Below, one piece after another: positions 9,085-18,458 of a stretch of 64,000 nt of DNA. Within the stretch, counting starts at the first letter, position 1. Each line of letters begins with the position of its first letter. The translations under genes were made by a program, and so were the position numbers. The DNA is from Hymenobacter psychrophilus. Its GTDB lineage: Bacteria; Bacteroidota; Bacteroidia; Cytophagales; Hymenobacteraceae. The notes under the pieces are model-generated. The model had not been told where the DNA came from. It ran no database searches and saw only the letters and a program-made list of their open reading frames with translations. The stretch covers positions 143,895-207,894 of the forward strand of contig NZ_FNOV01000010.1 in assembly GCF_900107135.1 (NCBI RefSeq), read 5' to 3'.

Positions 9085-9090
9085 GCCAAC

Positions 9091-9184
9091 GCCCCGCATA
9101 CAAGTCCGGCCCCCGGCGGCCCCGCTCTGCTCCGCTTCGGGTGCCGGGCGGTGGCTGCCGGGGGCCGGCCTTTTTATGCGGGGC
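9091..9184 (+). terminator. Strong intrinsic terminator after the valS fragment
   Basis: An inverted repeat pairs the region around 9106-9121 (CCGGCCCCCGGC) with its complement around 9158-9170, immediately followed by CCTTTTT. The outer bases GCCCCGCATA and TATGCGGGGC extend the pairing. It looks like the native valS terminator carried along with the fragment. Confidence 0.75.
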
Positions 9185-9311
9185 TGGTGGCCGCCACGGG
9201 TGGCGGTGGGGTAGGGGTGAGTGAGTCCTGACTCCGGCACCCGATGCGGAGAGCGAAAAAATCGCAAAAAAGGAGAAAATCAGGGTTGATTTCCTCCTGA
9301 AAAATGCCCGA

Positions 9312-9343
9312 TTGATGCAATATCTACCTAGGCCATAATTTTG
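9312..9343 (+). promoter_or_regulatory. Bacteroidetes-type promoter for the first PL6 gene
   Basis: TAATTTTG at 9336-9343 fits the -7 consensus TAnnTTTG. ATTG at 9312-9315, 20 bases upstream, is a partial -33 box. The predicted transcription start falls at about 9348-9351, at the edge of the palindromic operator that begins at 9349, an arrangement typical of repression. Confidence 0.5.
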
Positions 9344-9348
9344 CACAC

Positions 9349-9380
9349 AAGCGTTACCGGTAACGTTGCCGGTAACGCTT
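9349..9380. promoter_or_regulatory. Palindromic operator A (LacI-type), upstream of PL6
   Basis: A 32-base near-palindrome with two CGTTACCGGTAACG-type sites whose CCGG centres (9357 and 9369) are exactly 12 bases apart. The same double site with the same 12-base period recurs at 20614 and 40343, always next to alginate-locus genes. The LacI-family regulator encoded at 40527 is the obvious candidate to bind it; this is inference from location and symmetry. Confidence 0.75.
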
Positions 9381-9526
9381 TTTGCTTGCTTCGGGAATAT
9401 CGTTCGCCCGCGGGGAAGGGCCAAAGTGCTTGATTATTGGTCTTTTAAAGGTCTACATTTGAAAAAGAGCCGCGCTGCCGATTATCCGCCAGAGCCCTTG
9501 TTTATCAACTGTCTACAGCCTTCAAC

Positions 9527-10924
9527 ATGCGGCCCTTTACGCGCTCATTCCTGACTGCCCTGCTGAGCTCAACCGGTCTGGCCGGCGCGCAGGCCGCCAC
9601 CATCAAAGTTGCCGACCCAACCGCCTTTCAGGCGGCCGTGCCCAAGCTGCAGCCGGGCGACACGCTGGTGCTGGCCGCCGGTACCTGGCGCGATGCGCCG
9701 CTCGTGCTGCAGGGTCGCGGCACGGCCCAGCGGCCCATTGTGCTGCGGGCCGAACGGCCGGGCGCCGTGCAGCTGACCGGCCAGTCGAGCCTGCGGCTGA
9801 GCGGGGAGTACTTGGTGGTGTCGGGGTTGGATTTCCGGGAGGGCTACTCACCCAAAGGAGGCGTTATTGAGTTTCGCGACGGTGCCAAGGGCCTGGCCAA
9901 CCATTGCCGGGTAACCGAGTGCGTAATTGCCGACTATAACCGCCCCGCCAGCGACAAGGACGACAAGTGGATCCACTTTTACGGCCAGCAAAACCGCTTC
10001 GACCACAACTACGTGGCCGGCAAAACGACCGGGGGCGTAACCATGGTGATTGAGCTGCCCACGGCCGAAAGCCGCGACAACCAGCACCGCATCGACCACA
10101 ACTACTTCGGGCCCCGGCCGCCGCTGGGGGCCAATGGGGGCGAAACCATCCGCATCGGCCTGGCCGAAACCTCGCTCACGAACTCGGGCACGGTGGTGGA
10201 GGAAAACTACTTCTACCACTGCGACGGCGAGGCCGAAATTGTGTCCATCAAGTCGGGCCAGAATGTGGTGCGCCGCAACGTGTTCGAGGAATGCGCGGGC
10301 GCGGTGGTGCTGCGCCACGGCAACAACAACCTCATCGAGGGCAACTACTTCCTGGGCAACGGCCAGGAGCAGACCGGGGGCGTGCATGTGATTAACGCCG
10401 GGCACCAGGTGCGCGGCAACTACTTCGCCGACTTGCGGGGCAGTGGCTTCAAAGGGGCTCTGGTTATTATGTACGGGGTGCCCAACTCGCCCCTCAACCG
10501 CTACGCCGCCGTGCGCGACGTGCTCATCGAGAACAACACGTTCGTCAATTGCCGCCTCGTAGATCTGGCGGCCGGCAAGGACAAGGAGCGCACCCTGGCC
10601 CCGGCCGGCGTGCAGTTGCAAAACAACGTTTTCTACGGTCCCAAGCTGCCCGCGCCCTTTGCGGTTACGGCCGATATCAGCGGGCTGACGCTGGTCGGCA
10701 ATCGGTACCAGGCGGCCGGGGCCGGCCCCACCATTGCTGGTTTACAGGCGGCCAATATGATCAGCCAGAAATCAGCCGACGGGCTGCTGGTGCCCGCCGC
10801 CAAGGGCGCGCCGGTGCCGGCCCTGGTCCGGCCCGTAACGGCCGCCCAGGCCGGGCCGCGTTGGTTCCGGCCGGGCCCCGATGGTCTGGCGGCCCCGGCG
10901 GCCGGGGCTACGGGGGCGCGCTAA
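9527..10924 (+). CDS. Alginate lyase / chondroitinase B-like, polysaccharide lyase family 6
   Basis: 465 residues with a signal peptide ending near residue 23. The right-handed beta-helix carries the PL6 active-site signatures: Lys242 in VSIKSGQN (Bronsted base), Arg263 in VLRHGNNN (acid) and the acidic NGGET at about 203-207 that binds calcium in relatives. It cleaves uronate glycosidic bonds by beta-elimination. In this setting (PL7, PL17, KdgF, KDG kinase) alginate is the likely substrate. Only one beta-helix domain is present, unlike the 785-residue PL6 protein at 37861. It is the first gene after operator A, so it is likely controlled by the LacI regulator. Periplasmic, with no lipobox and no T9SS tail. 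Start ATG 9527. Confidence 0.9.
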   Translation: MRPFTRSFLTALLSSTGLAGAQAATIKVADPTAFQAAVPKLQPGDTLVLAAGTWRDAPLVLQGRGTAQRPIVLRAERPGAVQLTGQSSLRLSGEYLVVSGLDFREGYSPKGGVIEFRDGAKGLANHCRVTECVIADYNRPASDKDDKWIHFYGQQNRFDHNYVAGKTTGGVTMVIELPTAESRDNQHRIDHNYFGPRPPLGANGGETIRIGLAETSLTNSGTVVEENYFYHCDGEAEIVSIKSGQNVVRRNVFEECAGAVVLRHGNNNLIEGNYFLGNGQEQTGGVHVINAGHQVRGNYFADLRGSGFKGALVIMYGVPNSPLNRYAAVRDVLIENNTFVNCRLVDLAAGKDKERTLAPAGVQLQNNVFYGPKLPAPFAVTADISGLTLVGNRYQAAGAGPTIAGLQAANMISQKSADGLLVPAAKGAPVPALVRPVTAAQAGPRWFRPGPDGLAAPAAGATGAR

Positions 10925-11111
10925 TTCCCCCGGTAAAGTCCGGCTGTTGGTGCTTGCTTCCATCCGCATAAACCCTGGCTTCCGCATCACCCACGAATAC
11001 AACCGGCTTGCTGCCGCCGTAGCGCCCCCGCGCTGCCGGGGCACTGGCGGCTACTTGCGCCGCCTACCATCCTCGCTCTTTTCTTCCCACTTTTCAAAAA
11101 TTCCCTCTTTG

Positions 11112-14100
11112 ATGATACGCTTACTTTCTTCGCCGCCCCGGCGCTGGCCCGTGGCCACCTCTGCGGTGCGGGCGCTCGTGCTGCTGCTGCTACTGGTATG
11201 CGGCCCGCTGGTAGTTCAGGCCCAGCAAGGCCTCACCGTATCGGGCACCGTGGTGGATGCGGCCGGCGAAACGCTGGTGGGCGCCACCGTGGTGGTGCAG
11301 GGCACGACTATCGGCACCTCGACCAACAACGAAGGCTTTTACAGCCTGCAGGTGCCCGACGGGCAGGGTACGCTGGTGTTCTCCTTTATTGGCTACATGC
11401 CGCTGGAGCGCGCCATCAAGAACACGGCTTTGCTCAACGCCACGCTCAAGGCCAACCCCCAGAGCCTCGAAGAGGTGGTGGTAGTGGGCTACGGCGAGGT
11501 GAAGCGGGCCGATTTGACCGGCTCGGTGGGCTCGGTGAACATGGACGATCTGAACAAGGCTCCCGTCAAATCCTTCGACGATGCGCTGGCCGGGCGCGTG
11601 GCCGGCGTGCAGGTGACCTCGCCCGACGGGCAGCCGGGCGCCGCGCCCAACATCGTTATCCGGGGCGGCAACTCCATCACCCAGGACAACTCGCCGCTGT
11701 ACGTGGTGGATGGCTTCCCGATTGAGAACTACAACAACAACGCCATCAACCCCTCGGATATCGAGTCGATTCAGATTCTGAAGGACGCCTCGTCGACGGC
11801 CATTTACGGCTCGCGCGGGGCCAACGGCGTGGTGCTCATCACCACCAAGCGGGGTTCCGACGGCACGCCTACCATCACTTACGACACCTACTTCGGTTTG
11901 CAGGAAAGCCTGTCGCGGGCCAAGCTCATGAAGCCCTACGACTTCGTGAAGCTGCAGTTCGACTTCGACTCGGTGGCCGCCCGCCGCCTGTACCTGACCA
12001 ACGGCCGCACCCTGGAAAGCTACCGCGACGAGGAGGGCATCGACTGGCAGAAGGAAATTCTGCGCCTGGCGCCCATGTGGAGCCACAACCTGGCCGTGCG
12101 CGGCGGCAGCAAGGGCACGCGCTACTCGCTTTCGGGCTCGGTGCTCAACCAGGACGGTACCATCATCAACTCGGGTTTCCGGCGCTACCAGGCCCGCGTG
12201 ACGCTCGACCAGGACGTGCAGCAGAACCTGCGGGTGGGCCTGAACGCCAACTACAGCAACATTGCCACCACCGGCACGCCGGTTTCGGGCTCCTCCAACT
12301 CCGATTTCTCGCTGCTTACCAGCCTGTATGGCTACCGGCCCATCGTGGGCAACGGCAACCTGCGCCAGCTGCTCGATAACGCCGAGGACGAGGATGTAGT
12401 AGGGGCCAACAACTACCAGTGGAACCCGCTGTTCACGGTCAACAACGAGGTGCGCGACCGGACCACCAACCAGCTTACGGCCAACGGCTACGCCGAGTAC
12501 AAGTTCACCAAGTCGCTGAAGCTGCGCGTAACCGGGGGCGTCGACCGCCGGGTGCTGCGCTACGACGTGTTCAACAACTCCCAAACCCGCACCGGCAACC
12601 TCAACAACCCCAACGGCCAGAACGGCGTGAACGGCTCGGTGACGTACACCGAGCAGAATAACCTAGTGAATGAAAACACGCTCACCTACACCAAGCAGAT
12701 CCGGCGCGACCATCGCCTGAACGTGCTGGGTGGCTTCACGGTGCAGCGCAGCCGCTACTCGCAGTACGGCAACGGCGCCATTCTCATTCCCAACGAGCAG
12801 CTGGGCATCAGTGGCCTCGACGAGGGCATTCCGTTTACGATTACGGCCGTGCGCTCGTCCAACACGCTGGCTTCGGCTTTGAGCCGCGTCAACTACACCT
12901 TCAAGGACCGCTACCTGGCCACGGTGTCGTTCCGGGCCGATGGCTCGTCGAAGTTTGCGGACGGTAACAAGTGGAGCTACTTCCCGTCGGCCGCGCTGGC
13001 CTGGCAGCTCAACAAAGAGGCGTTTCTGAGCAACATCAAGGCTATTTCCGACGCCAAGCTGCGGGTGAGCTACGGCTTCATCGGCAATAACCGGGTCGAT
13101 GACTTCGCCTACTTGCCCTCGCTGGGCCTGCCCGTGGGCGAGTCGTACTCGCCGGGCGGGGTGTTCATCCGGGCGGTGGTGCCGCTCACGCTCGGTAACC
13201 GCGACCTGCGCTGGGAAACCACCCAGGAGGCTGATCTGGGCTTCGACCTGGGCCTGTTCGAGCAGCGCGTGACGCTGACCGTGGATGCCTACCGCAAGAA
13301 AACCACCGACCTGCTGCTCAACTCGCTGCTGCCGCCTACCAGCGGCTACACCTCGGCCTTCCAGAACATTGGGGCGGTGCAGAACCAGGGCCTGGAGCTG
13401 ACGCTGGGCACGGTGAACGTGCAGAGCACGCGGTTCAACTGGTCGAGCAACTTCAACCTGGCCTTCAACCGCAACGAGGTGCTGGAGTTGACCCGCAACC
13501 AGGAGTTTATCCAGTCGTCGGTGCGCTGGCAGTCCTCTTCGGGCTACGGCAACGTGCCCGCCTACCTGGCCGAAATCGGCGCGCCGGTGGCCCGCTTCTA
13601 CGGCTTCCAGTGGGCCGGCAACTACCAGATTGCTGATTTCGACGTGGTGAACGGCAACTACGTGCTCAAGGCCGATGTGCCCAACAACGGCAACGCCCGC
13701 ACCAGCATCCGCCCCGGCGACATCCGCTACGTGGATCTGAACGGCGACGGCCAGGTCGACAACAGTGACCGCACCATCATCGGCAACCCCAACCCCAAGT
13801 TCATCGGCGGCTTCAGCAACAACTTCGGCTTCAAGGGCTTCGATCTGAACGTGTTCCTGCAGTTCTCCTACGGCGGCGACCTGCTCAATGCCAACCGCAT
13901 CCTGTTCGAGGGTGGGGCGCTGAAAAACGGCCTCAACCAGTTCGAGAGCTACGTGGACCGCTGGAGCCCCGAGAATCCGGACAGCAAGAACTTCCGCGTC
14001 GGCGGCCAGGGCCCGCGGGTGTACTCGACGCGCACCATCGAAGACGGCTCGTACCTGCGCCTGAAAACGGTGAACCTGGGCTACACCGTACCGGCCACCC

Positions 14101-14288
14101 TGACGAGCAAGGCCCACCTGAAAACGCTGCGCTTCTACGCCTCGGCCCAGAACCTGCTGACCTGGACCAAGTACTCGGGCAACGACCCGGAGGTGTCCAT
14201 CTACAGCTCGCCGCTCACGCCGGGCTTCGATTTCTCGGCCTACCCCCGCGCCCGCACCTACACGCTGGGCCTGAACGTGTCGCTGTAG
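11112..14288 (+). CDS. SusC/RagA-type TonB-dependent outer-membrane receptor
   Basis: 1058 residues from the ATG at 11112, which starts a clear signal peptide; a longer in-frame extension to 10881 overlaps the preceding gene and is rejected. Domains in order are the signal peptide, a carboxypeptidase-regulatory-like domain (about 37-110, TVSGTVVDAAGETLVGATV), the plug starting around EEVVVVGYGEVKRADLTGSV, and a 22-strand-type barrel with many aromatic-rich strands ending in LGLNVSL. It imports oligosaccharides with its SusD partner at 14454. It lies 187 bases after the PL6 gene with no operator of its own visible, so it probably belongs to the operator-A transcript. Confidence 0.95.
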   Translation: MIRLLSSPPRRWPVATSAVRALVLLLLLVCGPLVVQAQQGLTVSGTVVDAAGETLVGATVVVQGTTIGTSTNNEGFYSLQVPDGQGTLVFSFIGYMPLERAIKNTALLNATLKANPQSLEEVVVVGYGEVKRADLTGSVGSVNMDDLNKAPVKSFDDALAGRVAGVQVTSPDGQPGAAPNIVIRGGNSITQDNSPLYVVDGFPIENYNNNAINPSDIESIQILKDASSTAIYGSRGANGVVLITTKRGSDGTPTITYDTYFGLQESLSRAKLMKPYDFVKLQFDFDSVAARRLYLTNGRTLESYRDEEGIDWQKEILRLAPMWSHNLAVRGGSKGTRYSLSGSVLNQDGTIINSGFRRYQARVTLDQDVQQNLRVGLNANYSNIATTGTPVSGSSNSDFSLLTSLYGYRPIVGNGNLRQLLDNAEDEDVVGANNYQWNPLFTVNNEVRDRTTNQLTANGYAEYKFTKSLKLRVTGGVDRRVLRYDVFNNSQTRTGNLNNPNGQNGVNGSVTYTEQNNLVNENTLTYTKQIRRDHRLNVLGGFTVQRSRYSQYGNGAILIPNEQLGISGLDEGIPFTITAVRSSNTLASALSRVNYTFKDRYLATVSFRADGSSKFADGNKWSYFPSAALAWQLNKEAFLSNIKAISDAKLRVSYGFIGNNRVDDFAYLPSLGLPVGESYSPGGVFIRAVVPLTLGNRDLRWETTQEADLGFDLGLFEQRVTLTVDAYRKKTTDLLLNSLLPPTSGYTSAFQNIGAVQNQGLELTLGTVNVQSTRFNWSSNFNLAFNRNEVLELTRNQEFIQSSVRWQSSSGYGNVPAYLAEIGAPVARFYGFQWAGNYQIADFDVVNGNYVLKADVPNNGNARTSIRPGDIRYVDLNGDGQVDNSDRTIIGNPNPKFIGGFSNNFGFKGFDLNVFLQFSYGGDLLNANRILFEGGALKNGLNQFESYVDRWSPENPDSKNFRVGGQGPRVYSTRTIEDGSYLRLKTVNLGYTVPATLTSKAHLKTLRFYASAQNLLTWTKYSGNDPEVSIYSSPLTPGFDFSAYPRARTYTLGLNVSL

Positions 14289-14292
14289 TTTT

Positions 14293-14423
14293 AGCTGTTA
14301 GCTATTAGCTGGTGGCTGTTAGCTTTTTGACGCCCCATATCTTAAGTGGCCGTGCGTCTGGCAACGGTTACCGCATGTAAACCACCCGAGAGCTAACAGC
14401 TAGCAGCTACTAGCTAACAGCTG
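14293..14423. repeat. Imperfect inverted repeat made of AGCTGTTAGCT-like words
   Basis: The left arm (about 14293-14324) and right arm (about 14391-14423) are near reverse complements and are built from reiterated TTAGCT / AGCTAA words. It fills the gap between susC and susD. Similar word-repeat arms built from other words occur at 24001 and 58647. It may form a hairpin that sets the susC:susD transcript ratio; unproven. Confidence 0.75.
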
Positions 14424-14453
14424 ATTAAAAACCCTCTTCCCACCCGCCTTCTC

Positions 14454-16088
14454 ATGAGAAAGTCATTTATTACTTCTGCCCTCGGCCTCTCGCTGGCGCT
14501 GGCCGGCCTGAGCTCCTGCCAGGATTTTCTGGCCACCACGCCCGACGACTTTGTGGCCCCGCAGGGCTTCTACAACAACGAAAGCCAGCTGACGGCGGCC
14601 CTGATGGGCGTGTACGGCAAGCTGGGCCAGGAAATTACCTACACCGGCAGCACCGAGGAATCGACGTACTCGCGCTTTTTGTCGCTGGAAGCCCCGGCGG
14701 CCACCGACGAGATGCTGGCCCGCAGCAACACGGCGCCCGCCGTGAGCCAGTACGGCTACGACGCGGCCCACGCCAATCTGGTCAACTGCTGGAGCAACCT
14801 GTACGAGGCCATCAACCGGGCCAACGTGCTGCTCGAAAACCTGGATAAGGCCAACACCTCCGACGTGGTAAAGGCCCAGATTCGGGCCGAGGCGCTGTTT
14901 TTGCGCGGCTACTACCACTTCGTGCTGGTGGGCTACTGGGGCGATGTGCCGCTGAAGCTGCAATCGACCACCGCCGCCAACAACGTGGACATTGCCCGCA
15001 CGCCCGCCGCCGAGGTGTACGCCCAGGTTATCCGCGACATGACCGAGGCCGAGGGCGTGCTCAAGAACGGCACCGAGTGGGGCCACAGCGGGCGCATCTC
15101 GAAAACGGCCGCCGCCGGCGTGCTGGCCCGCGTGAACCTGTACGCCGCCGGCCGCCTCAACGACCCCAGCAAGTACGCCGCCGCCCGCACCTGGGCCCTG
15201 AAAGTCATCAATTCGGGCCAGCACGGCCTCAACCCCAACTACTCGCAGATCTTTAAAAACCACTCGGCCGATATCTACGAGTTGCGCGAGAGCATGTGGG
15301 AAGTGGAGTTCAACGGCAACGGCGTGGGCAGCATCTACAACGAGGGCGGGCGCTTCGCCTCCACGCTGGGCGTGCGCAACGACATCACCGAGCTGGGCTT
15401 CATGCAGGGCACCTACGTGGCCACCGGCGTGCAGTACGCCCTCTACGGCACCGGCGACTTGCGCCGCGACTGGAACATTGCCACCTACTACTACCCCAAC
15501 TACGACGCTACGCGCGGCGCCACGCCCTACGCCAGCACCTACACCTGGGGCCGCTACATCAATAAGTGGCGGCGCGAAGGCGAGGCCTTCAAGCCCTACG
15601 CCAAAAACCTGAGCCCCACTAACTGGCCGCTGCTGCGCTACGCCGATGTGCTGCTCATGTTTGCCGAGGCCGACAGCCAGGTAAACGGCGGCCCCACCGC
15701 CGCCGGCCTCGACGCCCTCAACCAGGTGCGCCGCCGCGGCTACGGCCTGCCCGTCGGCACCGCCGCCCCCACCGTGGATGTGCCCACCGGCCAGAGCCAG
15801 AGCGCGTTCTTCACCCGCATCAAGGACGAGCGGGGCCGGGAGCTGGCCTTCGAGGGCTGGCGCAAGCTGGACTTGCTTCGCTGGAACATCTTTTTGCCCA
15901 CGCTCAAGGGCATGATTCCGATTATCAGCACCCAGGCCCCGTCGAGCAGCAATAACGCCTTGGGCTACAACGGCCGCAACTCGTCGCTGGTGCCCTACCA
16001 GAACGCCTCGGAGCGCGACCTGCTCTGGCCCATCCCGGCCAACGAGCTGGCCCTCAACAAGCTCATGACCCAGAACCCCGGCTGGTAG
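14454..16088 (+). CDS. SusD/RagB-type surface glycan-binding lipoprotein
   Basis: 544 residues. The lipoprotein signal ends in AGLSSC (Cys 22), with SusD-like N-terminal TPR helices and the conserved RAEALFLRGYYHFVLVGYWGDVPL motif region around 145-170. The C-terminal RGRELAFEGWRKLDLLRW and the final LWPIPANELALNKLMTQNPGW are typical of RagB/SusD. It forms the lid of the SusC transporter at 11112 and binds glycan at the cell surface. The pair sits between the PL6 and PL7 lyase genes, so alginate oligomers are the likely ligand. Confidence 0.95.
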   Translation: MRKSFITSALGLSLALAGLSSCQDFLATTPDDFVAPQGFYNNESQLTAALMGVYGKLGQEITYTGSTEESTYSRFLSLEAPAATDEMLARSNTAPAVSQYGYDAAHANLVNCWSNLYEAINRANVLLENLDKANTSDVVKAQIRAEALFLRGYYHFVLVGYWGDVPLKLQSTTAANNVDIARTPAAEVYAQVIRDMTEAEGVLKNGTEWGHSGRISKTAAAGVLARVNLYAAGRLNDPSKYAAARTWALKVINSGQHGLNPNYSQIFKNHSADIYELRESMWEVEFNGNGVGSIYNEGGRFASTLGVRNDITELGFMQGTYVATGVQYALYGTGDLRRDWNIATYYYPNYDATRGATPYASTYTWGRYINKWRREGEAFKPYAKNLSPTNWPLLRYADVLLMFAEADSQVNGGPTAAGLDALNQVRRRGYGLPVGTAAPTVDVPTGQSQSAFFTRIKDERGRELAFEGWRKLDLLRWNIFLPTLKGMIPIISTQAPSSSNNALGYNGRNSSLVPYQNASERDLLWPIPANELALNKLMTQNPGW

Positions 16089-16119
16089 CCGGCAGACGGC
16101 AACTCTTTTCGCTTTCCAG

Positions 16120-17016
16120 ATGAAATCATTCTTCTTCCTGACCGGCACCCTGCTGGGGCTGGCTACCGCGGTGTGTGCCCAGCAGACCCCGCCGCCCCCG
16201 CCGCCCATCCCCACCGACTCGACGGTGAAGGTGGTGACCACGCCCCCCGGCTTTACTACCGAGCTGAACGCGGTGTACACCAAAGTTGGCCCCTGGGACG
16301 GGCGCATGGATCTGTATTTGAACAAGGCCAGCCGCAAGCCCGTGCCGGTGATTGTGAACCTGCACGGCGGGGGCTGGAACAAGGGCACCAAGGAGTCGCA
16401 GTCGGGTTTCAGCAGCTTTTTCAAGCAGGGCTGGAGCGTGGCCAACGTGGAGTACCGCCTCTCGCCCTACGCCCCGGCCCCGGCCGCCATCGAGGACGTG
16501 CGCTGCGCCCTGATTTACCTGGTCAACAACGCCAAGCAGCTCAACATCGACCCCAAAAAGATTGTGGTGCTGGGCACGTCCTCGGGCGGCCACCTGGCCC
16601 TGATGGCGGGGCTGCTCGAAAACGACCCCAAGTTTGACGCCCAGTGCAAGGCCCCCGAGCCGCTGAAAATCCGGGCCATTATTGACAAGTACGGCATTGC
16701 CGACGTGGCCCAGTGGAAAACCAAAACGGCCACCCAGTGGCTGGGCCCCAAGGCCCGCGACGCGGAGTTCGTGCAGTCGGTTTCGCCGATGAGCTACGTG
16801 AAGAAAACCAGCCCGCCCACCTTCATCATCCACGGCGACGCCGACTCGACGGTGCCCTACGCCCAGTCGGTGGCCCTGTTCAAAAGCCTGAAAGCGGCCA
16901 AAGTGAACACCGAGATGCTGACCATTGAAGGCGGCGAGCACGGCAAGTTTTCCAAGGAAGACAACAAGCGCGTGAGCGAGGCCATCATCGGCTTTCTGCA
17001 GGCCCAGGGCCTGTAA
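16120..17016 (+). CDS. Secreted alpha/beta-hydrolase, esterase/acetylxylan-esterase-like
   Basis: 298 residues with a signal peptide (to about residue 20) and a Pro-rich linker. The alpha/beta-hydrolase fold has an HGGGW oxyanion motif at 82-86, the nucleophile elbow G-T-S-S-G (Ser154), Asp242 in HGDADSTVP and His274 in GGEHG. This is the BD-FAE/esterase-lipase group that removes acyl groups from carbohydrates. In an alginate locus a plausible task is removing O-acetyl groups from bacterial alginate, but that is inference; many relatives are assigned to xylan. It lies 31 bases after susD and probably in the same operon. Confidence 0.85.
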   Translation: MKSFFFLTGTLLGLATAVCAQQTPPPPPPIPTDSTVKVVTTPPGFTTELNAVYTKVGPWDGRMDLYLNKASRKPVPVIVNLHGGGWNKGTKESQSGFSSFFKQGWSVANVEYRLSPYAPAPAAIEDVRCALIYLVNNAKQLNIDPKKIVVLGTSSGGHLALMAGLLENDPKFDAQCKAPEPLKIRAIIDKYGIADVAQWKTKTATQWLGPKARDAEFVQSVSPMSYVKKTSPPTFIIHGDADSTVPYAQSVALFKSLKAAKVNTEMLTIEGGEHGKFSKEDNKRVSEAIIGFLQAQGL

Positions 17017-17038
17017 ACGGCGGGCTTACGCAGAATGG

Positions 17039-17128
17039 CTGTAGCGCGAAGCGCCAGCTTCGCGGGTCGTTGCTGACGGCCAAACGACGTCGTTCGACAA
17101 TGCGCGAAGCTGGCGCTTCGCGCTACAG
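17039..17128. repeat. Inverted repeat, family R3 (26-bp perfect arms)
   Basis: Bases 17039-17064 and 17103-17128 are perfect reverse complements containing GTAGCGCGAAGCGCCAGCTT. A shorter relative is at 27918. It lies between the esterase gene and the T9SS protein gene and could form a terminator-like hairpin without a U tract. Confidence 0.88.
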
Positions 17129-17212
17129 GCTCCCGGTTTCCTCCTGGGAAGTTCTGTACCCCACCAACAAGTACCAAACGCCATTTTTCACCCAACCCTT
17201 TACCCAACAACT

Positions 17213-18313
17213 ATGCGAAACCTATTACTCGATGCTTCCGCTGCCGGCCCGCGCCGCCTGACTTCCCTGGGCAAACTGACGCTGGCCGCCGCCGTAGCCG
17301 GTTTGCTGCCGCTGGCGCCCGCCGTGGCCCAAACCGCCGGCTACGCCCAATGGTCGCTTAAAACCAACAACCAGGACAGCGTGGCGCTGCGCTCGGCGGG
17401 CCTCACGGCGGCCCCGGCCACGTTCAGCCGCTACGTGGTGTCCAACGGCACGGTGCCGGCCAGCGGCACCACGGCCCCGGCCTACTCGGCTTCGCGCGGG
17501 CAGGCGTTTGCACCTACGGCCGAAGGCGGCGGCTGGGTTGGCTCGGCCGGCGGCCCCGGCACCAACCCCCAGCGCGGCTTCTACGAGGAGTTCACCGTCA
17601 CGGCTTCGGCCCCCACCCGCCTCGATTCGCTGCTGTTTACGGCGGCGGGCGCCAGCTCGCCCAGCGGGCGGGTGGCACTGCAGTATTCGCGCAGCGGCTT
17701 CGTCAGCGACTCGGCCAACTTCAGCGCCGGCATCGGGCCGGCCTACGCGGGCTACACCTCGGGCACCGTGACGCTGCCCACCTCTGCCGGCGGCCCGCTG
17801 CCGGCCACCGCCGACGGCTCGTTTCCGGCCACCGGGGCCACGACCACCACGCCCGCCGTGCTGCCCCAGTTCGTGAGCGCCAACGGCAACAGCGGCGTGT
17901 TCCGCTACGCATTCAACGGCACTACGGGCCTGGTGCTGGCGGCCGGCCAGAAGCTGACCGTGCGCCTGTATTTCGCCATCAACAACTCCAACAACGGCCG
18001 CTACGCGCTGCTGAAAGACGTTACCTTCAAGGGCCGCGGCGCCGTGCTGTCGGCCGGCAAGGCCCGCCTGGCTACGGCCCTCACGGCCTACCCCAACCCG
18101 GTGGCCGGCACGCTGGAAGTGCTGCACTCGGCCGCCGCCGCGGGCGCCCACGTGGCCGTGTATTCGGTTACCGGCCAGCTCGTGGCCACGGCGGCCGCCC
18201 AGCCCGGCGCGGCCCGCACGCCCCTGGCCGTGCAGCAGCTGCCCGCCGGCATCTACCAGGTAGAATACACCGACGCCACCCAGCGCAGCACGACCCGCAT
18301 CGTGAAGCAGTGA
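17213..18313 (+). CDS. T9SS type A sorting-domain protein of unknown function
   Basis: 366 residues. A long N-terminal signal region (to about residue 40, ending near AVAQ) is followed by a beta-rich, Gly/Ala/Thr-rich body with WSLKTNNQDSVALRSAGL and LTVRLYFAINNSNNGRYALL. The C-terminal type IX secretion sorting domain begins at AYPNPVAGTLEVLHS and ends TTRIVKQ. It is therefore exported and anchored or released at the surface. The body is not recognised; similar bodies occur in PUL-encoded proteins next to lyases, so glycan binding is one option. Start ATG 17213 after the R3 repeat. Confident for the export route, not for function. Confidence 0.8.
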   Translation: MRNLLLDASAAGPRRLTSLGKLTLAAAVAGLLPLAPAVAQTAGYAQWSLKTNNQDSVALRSAGLTAAPATFSRYVVSNGTVPASGTTAPAYSASRGQAFAPTAEGGGWVGSAGGPGTNPQRGFYEEFTVTASAPTRLDSLLFTAAGASSPSGRVALQYSRSGFVSDSANFSAGIGPAYAGYTSGTVTLPTSAGGPLPATADGSFPATGATTTTPAVLPQFVSANGNSGVFRYAFNGTTGLVLAAGQKLTVRLYFAINNSNNGRYALLKDVTFKGRGAVLSAGKARLATALTAYPNPVAGTLEVLHSAAAAGAHVAVYSVTGQLVATAAAQPGAARTPLAVQQLPAGIYQVEYTDATQRSTTRIVKQ

Positions 18314-18458
18314 GCGGGAAGTCGTGTGCCTGCAACATCCTGCCGCGGCAGTTGAAACGGTAGCCCGGCTCGACTGCTTCGGCAGGATGTTCGGCTTTCA
18401 AGGCGGCCCCGCGGCTTCGCGCGGCTTTCGCCGCCCATTGTTCTTTTACCCGCTGATT

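Noticed and set aside
8278..9267. Minus-strand 329-codon frame over the valS fragment
   Set aside because: The plus strand shows clear valyl-tRNA synthetase motifs; the minus frame is a shadow across it and across the terminator.
10881..11111. N-terminal extension of the first SusC
   Set aside because: The extension overlaps the PL6 gene end and has no signal character; a proper signal peptide starts at ATG 11112.
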